From assembly GCA_030272585.1 (NCBI GenBank), contig BSYQ01000001.1:5394001-5458000 (forward strand): a stretch of 64,000 nucleotides of DNA, in the 5' to 3' direction. Shown here piece after piece: positions 55,558 through 64,000 of the stretch (positions are counted from its first letter, which is position 1; the number at the start of each line of letters is the position of its first letter). Under the pieces are notes generated by a model. It was not told the DNA's origin, ran no database searches, and saw nothing but the letters and a program-made list of their open reading frames with translations. A program made the translations under genes and the position numbers. Source of the DNA: Bryopsis sp. KO-2023. Taxonomy: Eukaryota > Chlorophyta > Ulvophyceae > Bryopsidales > Bryopsidaceae.

Positions 55558-58500
55558 TTAAAGATACTCGCTCGTATCGATGAAAGCCTGGATGCCGCTC
55601 CAGTTGAGATCACCAGCCCTAGAAATAAATTACAGGAAAAAAAACACGCATAAACAATTTCACCTCATTCAAAAGCATCGTTTCAAAAACATGATCAATT
55701 TCAACCACAATTTTATGCCAAAAAAAATATAAAAGAAATGGTCAGTAATGTGTTTTGAATTCCAATAGTATTAATTCTTTCAGTGCAAGGATATCGGCCC
55801 TCAAATCATTCAGTTCTTATTTTTTCGAATGTCAAATGATCAAATTTCAAACTTTTTTGTCAATCCAATCATTGGATGTGGAAGGTTAATGTGAAATCTT
55901 CACTGACCTCAAACGCCAGAGACGGCCACCTTCGTTTTTCGAGATGGCATCTTGTTGCGAGCTGTTGGCTTGCCACCAGACATTCACTCCGAAGAACATC
56001 ACGCGCCCATCCTTGATGATGATATCGGTGGTGCCACCTTGGTCATCATATTGGAATACCAGCAGTTCCACATCAGAAGGAGCACCAGTGAAATGACCAG
56101 TACACACCTGAGCAAAAGGAACAATCAATGTTAAGAAGCACATTTAGGATTATTTTCCCAAAAAAAAAAAACACGATGAGAATCAAAATACTAGAATATA
56201 TAGCCAAATTGATGAAAATCAAAATGTCAGAATAGATGATAACCTACCTGGTAGCTGGTTCGGAGCTGGCCATTGTTTGTACCAGTGCACCTCAAAGGAA
56301 TCCCCTGCCACTTTCCGTTCGTCAATTTTGCAGAGATGGTCAGAACCTCTCCACCCGAGGTTCCCCTGGCCTCCAGCCAAAGACTTGTACTGGGAGGGGG
56401 ACTGAGCATGTCTCCTTCGTTAAAATTCAGGTTTCCTTTGCGCAGGGAATCCAGCTTTCCGTCCGTATTTTTTAATACGCTGCTGACGGTCGAATCGATG
56501 GCTGATCTCCAAATGTTCCTCCCCAAGAACCATACCTTTCCATCGACGATCTGAATGTTGTGGTCCAGGCTGTTTTTATCATTGACAGGGTTTCCGAAAA
56601 CGATCTTGACTTCACGCACATCTTCTGGTCTGATCTCCCTTGGCACCTGCAACACCAGCATTTTTAAGTTTCAAGTTTCTTTTTTTGTGGCAGCCTTGGG
56701 TCAGGGACCAAATAGTTGGAAATAAAAAGCATTGATTATTAAACACCAGAGACAATCAAAAAAATATGACTTCCGTTATATACAGTTTGTTGTTCTCAAG
56801 CATTTTACGAAGATTATGCAGGCCAAAAAAAACCCATGGATTGTAGGAATGAATACACTTCAAAAAAAACAAAACTCCGAAAACAAAAGAGTTATAATCA
56901 TTACTAGGATTAGTATTTCTTACAAATGAAATACAGTCTTGCTCTTCATTGGTCAAAGCTCCAGAGCCGGTGTCGCTGCACCTGGGGATACGAAGCAAAA
57001 AAAAAAAAGAAACGTGAAGGCAACCACAGTGCATGTCAAAAAAAAATACAAGAGCAGCCAGGACACATTTGATAGTCTCCTTTTAAAATCATAAAAAAGT
57101 CCAAAGTCTTCAACAAGACACTGAATTATCTGTGCCGACTCACTTGACTTGAATCAGCCGTACTACATTGGTCTTCGTGATAAGCTTCAGTCCAGAAATG
57201 ACCTCCTTGCCAGCATTACCCCTGGCTCTGAATGTAATTTCGGCCTTCGGATAAAAGGAAAAAAAACAAGACAGTTTGATAGATTGAAGAAAACACACCA
57301 GCAACCCCAACTGAACGTTAAAAACACACATCCAGTCTCCCTAAGACAAACTGCTTACCTCTGGTACTGGCTCAGGCTCTGAAAAACACAAACACACGAA
57401 GATCAGAAATTGTGTGGCAAATATATATATATATATATACTGTGAACTCAAGTCTGAGGAAGTTATTACCCCACGCGAATTTCCTTTTTATAAAACAGTA
57501 AAAAATAGTTCGTTTTGTCATTCTCAAAAAGAGAACGACTTACAGATCGATCAACTCAAAAAAACAGATTCAATGGATCGAGCAACCACTAAAAACAAAA
57601 AAGTCACATGAAGTAGTCCAACCAAAACTATGGAAATTCCAGCAAAAACAAATCTATGTCCCAAATCTTCCAAGCTTACGAAACAAGCTGCGTTCATCAC
57701 GAGATTAAAAAAAAAATCACAACAAACCTTTCTTGAAGGGAGGTGGCTCTTGATTGCAAAGCCTGGCGGAAGTTTCTGCAAAAATCTGGACAGCTGCTGC
57801 AAGATCAGGGCACTGGTTGACTGGATCAGGGCCACTGTGAAACAGAAACAGCAAAAAAATTAAATTCGACCTTCTCGCTTCAAGAATTATTGAATGGCAG
57901 ATGAAGATTTTTATCATTTCTACCACCCAACCCCCATGCATCCAGGAAAATTAATGCTGCATTTATTTAAGAAAAAAAATTAAGAGGGCCATCATATATG
58001 ACGTCCATGTCTGGAGCAATGCGTTTCATTTCATTGGAGGGAAAGAAACGCAACATCCACCAAGCGCTCACTTGAAAAGCAGGTCCGCACACATTTCGTC
58101 TTTTTCAAGAGCGGTCTCGAAAGCCGCCGCCTCGCAGCTCCCCTTGAACAACAGCTGGCAAGAATCCCTAATAACCTCCGCAATCAAGGCTGCGAAAAAC
58201 AAAAACACAAACCAACAACCATTTACAAGCGTTCACCAGCAATACACCCCGGCAATTCGCCACCGAAACGCTGTTTTGATTCATGTGAATTCTTCGATTT
58301 TGAGCGTTCGCCATGCTGCAAGTGGATTTGGTTTGTGTAGTTCCATACCATCGGTGAAGAGCGATCGACCAGTGAAAGTCTCGTCCTCAACGGGGTACTG
58401 GCTTGGTGGGCAAGTCGCTTTCAAAACCATACACGAAGCTCGATACGCGAAACTTCCGGCTTTCAAACCTGCCGCCTCGCACTGATCCAAAATTTCATCC

Positions 58501-58701
58501 TCGGTTTCTGCGTGTGCCAAAAAAAAAACAAAAAAAACAAAGCTTCAGAAGCGCAGCATTTGGGCAACGATATTTTCGACTGGGAAGAAATTCGTTCAGG
58601 TGGCGGCAGGAGTCTGGAAATCGATCCAGACGGAGGTCAAACTTACGCCCATGCGTTACGGCGATCAGCAAAAGCAAAACGGCCACGCAGCCGCCGATCA
58701 T
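55558..58701 (-). CDS. secreted Cys-rich protein with two CBM36/60-like modules
   Basis: Ten exons, 58701-58647, 58507-58349, 58189-58072, 57834-57728, 57378-57359, 57244-57144, 56981-56924, 56646-56248, 56107-55908 and 55618-55558, join exactly to 425 residues. The signal peptide is MIGGCVAVLLLLIAVTHG. Residues 20-145 are helical and Cys-rich (DQCEAAGLKAGSFAYRASC; RDSCQLLFKGSCEAA; LAAAVQIFAETSARLC). A PEPVPE linker comes from a 20-base exon. Two homologous modules follow: ITFRARGNAGKEVIS ... VKIVFGN..(N)DKNSLDHNIQIVDG KVWFLG, and LWLEARGTSGGEVLT ... ELLVFQYDDQG..DIIIKDGRVMFFG. The pattern ARG.(A/S)GxE, then VxF, then an Asp-rich loop and a final strand is that of calcium-dependent CBM36/60 xylan-binding modules. 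I infer a secreted lectin. Confidence 0.65.
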
Positions 58702-60111
58702 GTTTCCTGATCTTATGGCGACAACGTTTTTTCCCCAAACTCAAAGACCCGATCTAGTTTTACTACTCTACTCCGACTTGTTCACTATTTGATCAGCAGC
58801 AGCCAATAAATAGAGCGTCTGGCTGCTGCGGGCCACATCGTATTCTTGTTGAAAGGATTGACAACACGCTTCGTCGTCCAGGTGTCGATCGTGAGAAACC
58901 TTGGGGATGTGCAGGGTTCGTGGTCTTTTGTTTTGACGCAGCATTATCTTGTTTTGGAGTGGGTAGGGCCCAGAACACAGCCTTGTCCAGTGACAGCTGT
59001 GGGGGGTTGATTTGTTGGAAAAAAAAACGCATCGGAGAGCTGTGTTCTGGTTGGTTTGCAGGTCGTTCCTTTGCAGGTCGTTCATGCAAAAGGATGCAAT
59101 AATGAATTCTTATTCTTTCAGCCCAGATATTTGTTCCTCCAGAAAATATTTATTTTTCTGTTGCTGCTTCGTTAATAGATTGGAATTTCTCCCCGACAAA
59201 TACCGAAGAAAAGAATCGTTTCTGGTGGTCAGTCAGTGTGAAGAAGGTATGGAATGCAACTCAAGACAGTTCCACTAATTCTCAAGCGATGGTTATGCAA
59301 CATGCTTTGGCCAAAACCACCAACCTCAAGTCTCTCTCGTGAACGCACACACCAAAGAATTGAACCAAAAAGCAAAGCTTACAATTTGTTAATCACGCAG
59401 ACGAAAGCCAAAAATTTCCCTCAATTCATAGTAACATAGACATAATCACGGCTGCTATTCTGATTGGCAATAAACACATCCAACCCATCCCTGTACCTCC
59501 CATGCAAAAAAAAAGACTAACAAGGAGGCCATCCTCCTGGAAACCATGTATGCGTTTCTTACCGACTTATCTTTTGATAATGCCAAAAGCTCCAGGAGCA
59601 CATACTCGTACCAAAGTCATCAAAAAACAGTAAAAAGATTCCAAAACCAAACTTCCCTCGAATTTGAGTTATATTGCCAACAAAATAGCTAGTTTTTTTT
59701 TCCCTTTTTTCAATCTCAGTTTTATTCGCAGATTTACTCACCACCAAAAAGGAAAGTGATATCTAGCACAGACTTGTGTTTTTTCCTCATACGTGGATCT
59801 TTTCTTTCTAACTTTCTTCGAATTTATTTCATCAGTCTGCACCTCGTGTGACTGGCAAAAATTTATTCTTTATTAGAAAAGCATGTTACGATAAAAGAAA
59901 AAAAAAACTACACCAATATATGACTAAGCTCATGTCTTTTTTTTTGCTCCTTTTTTTCCACTTCTTTCTCATTCTTTTATCCTCCACCCCTTCAAATTCT
60001 TTTTTTCCTCTGCCTTCGGTCGGCAGATCAATTGAACCCGACCGAAAAGACAGGGGAAAAAAAAACAGAACAGGGTGTTGGTTTCGATGAAGTTTTTTTT
60101 TACCGTCTGAA
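58702..60111. other. intergenic region
   Basis: Lies between the lectin-like gene start and the 3' end of the peroxidase gene. A CCAAT-like element and TATTTATTGG text lie near 58800-58812 on the minus strand. The rest is AT-rich without a gene. Confidence 0.5.
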
Positions 60112-63100
60112 TCACAACTGGAAAACTGATTTCCTTCCTCCCAGCAAATCAGCCTTGGAGATGCCAGTGTTTCTAGCAATGATATCTGCCATCTTCACTC
60201 CGTTATTCTTGATTGCGTTGATCCTAGCGCCATAGTTGCTCACCAAGGCGGCGGGGAAAGGGAATTTCGTGTAGAAAAATCGGTCACCATCCCTGCAGCC
60301 AAACAAAAAAGAAACACCAGTTAATTAAACGAAACATGGAATACCCCCCATAAAGCATGAGTTGGAAATTAAGCGAACAAACAGGGAACAAAAAATCCAA
60401 TCAAGACGAATAGGTACGCATCATTTTGTGTGGCGGAAAGCTATTCGCAGAAAACTCAATATCAAAAATCAAGAGATGTGCTATGGGTGCAAGAAAAAGC
60501 AAGGAAGTTATGCGTTCCTCATTTCGTTTACCTGAGCCTTCTGAATTGATCGGACAAACTCCTCTGGAAGAGGTCTCCGAAATTCTTGCCAGGAGCAGAG
60601 TTCTCAGCCAAACCACCGATGATAGGATCCACCAACTCCACATTTCCCTTGTACGCCAGATCGAGCTGCGCCTGCCACTGAGCGTTGGATGTGATACCAG
60701 CCATGGAGGTAGCCTTCGGCAAGCCAAACGCAACCCTGGCTCCGTTGTAGGATGGCAAACCCACATCCCTTCCTCTCTGAATGTTCAAAGACAACAGATC
60801 CATCGAGGGACCTCCCTCGGTGAACAAGAAATTCCTCAAATCGTCGACCACCTTCATATCCACCGCTCGGGCCGAATGCTTCGACATTCCACGCACGTAG
60901 TCGTCGATGTTGGCTGCCGTGATTTTCTCAGGCTCAAAAAACACCTCCCTGAGTGGAAGTCGCTCGAAGGGGGTGGTGGCTCCAGCAGCCATTTTCCAAA
61001 CGAAGTTGTTCACCATGGTGTGCCCGAACCGGAAAGAAACTGTGGTGAAGAAAGCATCCACGCTGGGGTTGAGGGAGGGGTTGTACGAGTAGGAGGCTGG
61101 AGAGGGGGCATCGGAGCCCAGCAGCAATGGCAGCCATTCACCGTAGATGATGCTCTGGTACTCGGCGGTGACCACATCTCTGGCATATCTGAAGAGGGTT
61201 TCATCATCGAGGCCACCCACGGCGCCAGCAATCTCATCAGCAACCTGCACGGACACCATCATTCGATATGAGTGTTGCATGTCGACGCAAAAATATACGA
61301 ATTATCAAGAAACCAGAAGAAGAAGAAAAATCTGCTTCGAGAAACCAGGTTTTTCGATGAGGTGGTTTATGTTTCCAAATTGATCAGATTTTTCAATCAC
61401 AAAAACGGGTGGTTTGGACAAAAAAGACAAAAAAAAACGGGTGGTTTCCAGTGCAGCTCCTGAGACTTCCTCACGCCCTCAACTTTTTCCCGTGCCGGAA
61501 AAGGGAAAATGAGGTTTCTTTTGTCGAAGCTTACCCGATTGTGTTCCCTCAAGAAGATGGCGTGCAAGGCTGCCAAGTTCACGTTTTCGCACACTCGAAT
61601 GTCTCCTCCGACATAGAATCGGGACTGGGCATTGGGAGCATTCTCCAGACTGATACCCACACCACCAGCACCCGCACCGTTGAAGGGCAAGAAATTCCCT
61701 GCACTGACCTTCATTTTTCCACCCGTGAAACTCCTCAAGGCCTTTCTCCTGACAGGTTCGCTGCCATACACCTGCACACACCAACACAATCATCAACCAC
61801 TGCTCTGAAATGCATGTCAGAAATCACAGCAGGAATTTCCGATTCCTTCCTCCATACATATACACTTTGGAAACCTCCATTGGGGTTTTCTTGTACAATT
61901 TGTTCAGCTCCCTTCCGCAGGCTGTCGGTGGAGCTGGTTTCTGACACTCACCTGACCAAGATCGAGGTAGGAAGTGAGGGAATTGAGGATTTCTCTCGGC
62001 TTCACTTCGATACCACCAACACGGCGATGAGTGGTCCTTTCGAAGGCGAGGGTTTCCTTTCTGTTGGGTCCAGTGAAGACAGGGTCGTTGGCAGGCACGC
62101 TGATGGGAAGCTGCTCCGTGAACAGTTCGTTACTGACGGAAAACAGAGGCTGGACTCCGTCGGCGAAAGCACCCACAGGACTGATGCCCACGTCGTGGTC
62201 GATAAATTGACCGAAGAAAACGAAAGCGTCCGTGAGTCTCAGCTTGTTGGAAGCATTGTCAGCAGTGGTCCCTGAACAATTCCAATACGCACTTCACTTT
62301 GATTTCATCTTTTTCGGCTTGTATGTGGATTTGATTTGAATAGAAGACAAGAACATCACCCACCCACACAAAATTTTTAGCCCCTTTTTTCTTTCTAAAA
62401 TGAGGAAGAGTGTGCAAACTTTCGGTTTCTGCTTCCGAAAGCAGAGATTAAACTGGATATATCCCAGCCCCCACCCCCTTCCTCTCGGAATGCGATATCT
62501 CCATGCTCGCAAAAGCAACCCACCTTGAGTTGAGCAAATGTTACTGATCAATCGAGGACTGATATCTTGTGGACCAGATGGGGCTTTCACTCTGTCAGCA
62601 AACGCAGGGTCATTTCTGGACATCCGACGAAGCGCGGTGTTGGCCGAACCCCACAGAGCATTCGGGTTGTTACAGATTCCAGCAATCTCCCGGTTGTTCG
62701 TCCCTCCGCAGTCCCCGGCACCATACTCCATTTTGTAGTGCTCCACCATGGATTCCAGGAAGCCCTCCAGGAAGAACTTGACTTGGGAAACCACGTCCAG
62801 TCTCGCAGGGGACACCCTGGTCAACAGGCCGACCTTGAGCTGAGCGTTACCAGCACCGCCTGCGATCTGGAAATAGATCTCCGAGCCCGAAATGTCGACG
62901 AATGTGTTTCTGATGTTGAAAATCTGAAGGGAGTGACTGTCGATTTTGAAAATGTAGAACCTCCCACTCTGCACCAAGACAACCCCACAAAGCACAATAA
63001 GAAATGAACTGGGACGCCATCGACGCAACTTTGAATACAGAAACAATCAGGGCGGGGGAAAGTGTTGAAAACCCCCACGAAGCACTGATCATTGAGCATT

Positions 63101-64000
63101 ATGTTGGGAGTGCGTCCAAATCTAGCAACAGCCAGGACAACATGGTCGAACGCTGAGTATTACTAATAAGGTGTCCACGTTTTGAATTCGTTGGAGGAAA
63201 AAAAAAACTGGCCCTTTGATTATTTCGGAAATTGGCATTTGCTGGACTGAATTCAAACATCTCTGATTTCTTATCCAACAAGAATTCCGCATGGATCCGG
63301 ACTTACAGCGCTTTTCTCAATTGGTGCGAAGGCCATGTCTTTGGCACTGTTCAACAGCACTTGCAACTGGGTGCCCAGGGTGTTGACTTGGAAGGCCAAG
63401 TGCCTGAAAGCAACTTCAATGATCTTCCTGCAGTGCACATCCAAACGCGCATTCAAACATCGAAAAACGTTTTTTGAAATAATAAGTTTTGAGTGTAAAA
63501 CGAGCAATTACCAAATTGAGGTCAACTCGATGGGTTATTGAACAAAACATACTAACCATATTGCACCCAAAAAACATCGCCTTTCAGTTAGTAGAATTGT
63601 GAGAAACAGTTTGAACAGAAAAACGATGGAATCGAAATTAAATGTCAGGAATCGAGCCAAAAAAAAAAAGGTAAGGCAATTCGAAGTCTTTCTTTTTTGG
63701 GGGAAGACAGCCAACATTTTTTAAGTTCCTCCTTACTTTGGGTTGCCATTGAGCTGACCCCAGACAGTCCCAGCCGGAGTTTTCAAAACACCAGAGATTT
63801 GGGAATCCCAAACACCTCCTCCAGAAGGGCTAGGATTGGCAGCACCCGAGTCTGGAACGCTGCCTGGAATTCCTGTCGGAACTGGAGGAAGGGTCGGGAA
63901 GGTGGTCGGAGTTGTTGGAACGGGGCCTGGGTTTGGGGTGGGAGTGGGAGTGGGAGTAGGAGTTGGGATAGGAATTTGAGGGAATGGGTTTGGAAATGGA
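60112..64000 (-). CDS. animal haem peroxidase family protein (5' end outside window)
   Basis: The family oxidises halides or organic substrates with hydrogen peroxide, usually outside the cell. Visible exons, all in phase: beyond 64000-63737, 63427-63307, 62968-62524, 62271-61952, 61771-61535, 61244-60532 and 60292-60112. The visible N-terminal part is a Pro/Thr-rich linker (repeated PTPTPT) followed by GVWDSQISGVLKTPAGTVWG. Haem motifs are clear: FGQFIDHDVG (distal His), ALHAIFLREHNR, FRFGHTMV (proximal His) and LNIQRGRDVGLPSYN. The C-terminus is a short helical end (MADIIARNTGISKADLLGG). The domain looks complete with both haem histidines. The signal peptide and first exons lie beyond the window. 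It resembles peroxinectin-like members found in algae. Confidence 0.85.

Noticed and set aside
60426-62275. Two long plus-strand open frames (281 and 288 codons)
   Set aside because: Both are mirror frames of the haem peroxidase exons, whose minus-strand text has all the haem motifs.
1-64000. CRISPR arrays, bacterial operons, tRNA or rRNA genes
   Set aside because: No regularly spaced repeats, ribosome-binding-site-led gene strings, or RNA gene signatures were recognised. The spliceosomal introns show a eukaryotic nuclear sequence. tRNA genes were not searched by computation.

Overview
The window is nuclear DNA of an intron-rich eukaryote. Genes are split by many short GT-AG introns (mostly about 80-400 bases). 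Intergenic DNA is AT-rich, with long A, T and C/G runs and (TA)n tracts. The best lineage hints are a plant-type (class II) ribose-phosphate pyrophosphokinase, a DUF506/PDDEXK_6 protein (a family known mainly from green plants), a SpoVS/Alba-like protein, and a broken axonemal dynein heavy-chain fragment. Together they point to an alga, most likely of the green lineage and with flagellate ancestry. This is an inference; no rRNA or organelle marker is present. I saw no retroviral or other virus-like element.

Layout. 1-6513 (+): 3' part of a paladin-like multi-unit phosphatase gene. 6514-14565: gene-poor DNA with a dynein fragment, strong palindromes and a 1.9 kb element with long inverted ends. 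14566-20741 (-): two tandem secreted ankyrin-PAN/Apple genes with a decayed third copy of the gene end between them. 21811-25193 (-): organelle-targeted SAP-domain protein with a tRNase Z fold but without the metal ligands. 27205-28202 (-): DUF506 protein. 29370-33564: a 4.2 kb palindrome carrying two head-to-head, nearly identical genes for a secreted Ala/Cys-rich protein; one copy has an extra 77-base intron. 34212-35905 (+): secreted Gly-rich two-repeat protein. 36888-40542 (+): ribose-phosphate pyrophosphokinase. 41843-43188 (-): predicted tail-anchored protein. 43408-45526 (+): MYND/MSS51-like protein. 46191-47427 (-): RNase H2 subunit B. 48634-50500 (+): organelle-targeted two-RRM protein. 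50974-51947 (+): small organelle-targeted protein. 53122-54042 (-): SpoVS/Alba-like protein. 55558-58701 (-): secreted Cys-rich protein with two CBM36/60-like modules. 60112-64000 (-): secreted-type animal haem peroxidase, cut by the window edge.

How the genes relate. Most are unrelated housekeeping or regulatory genes: nucleotide synthesis, RNase H2, organelle RNA binding and MSS51-type mitochondrial function. A second theme is the cell surface. At least six genes encode signal-peptide proteins built from Cys-rich or carbohydrate-binding modules, and a haem peroxidase with a Pro-rich N-terminal linker lies near the lectin-like gene. Two of these families have duplicated locally, one in tandem and one as an inverted palindrome. 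The most unusual features are the palindrome with its arm-specific intron, the metal-less tRNase Z protein, and the extracellular ankyrin-PAN architecture.

Exon boundaries were read by eye from splice signals and reading phase. In most models the phases close exactly, but single ends may be off by a few bases.
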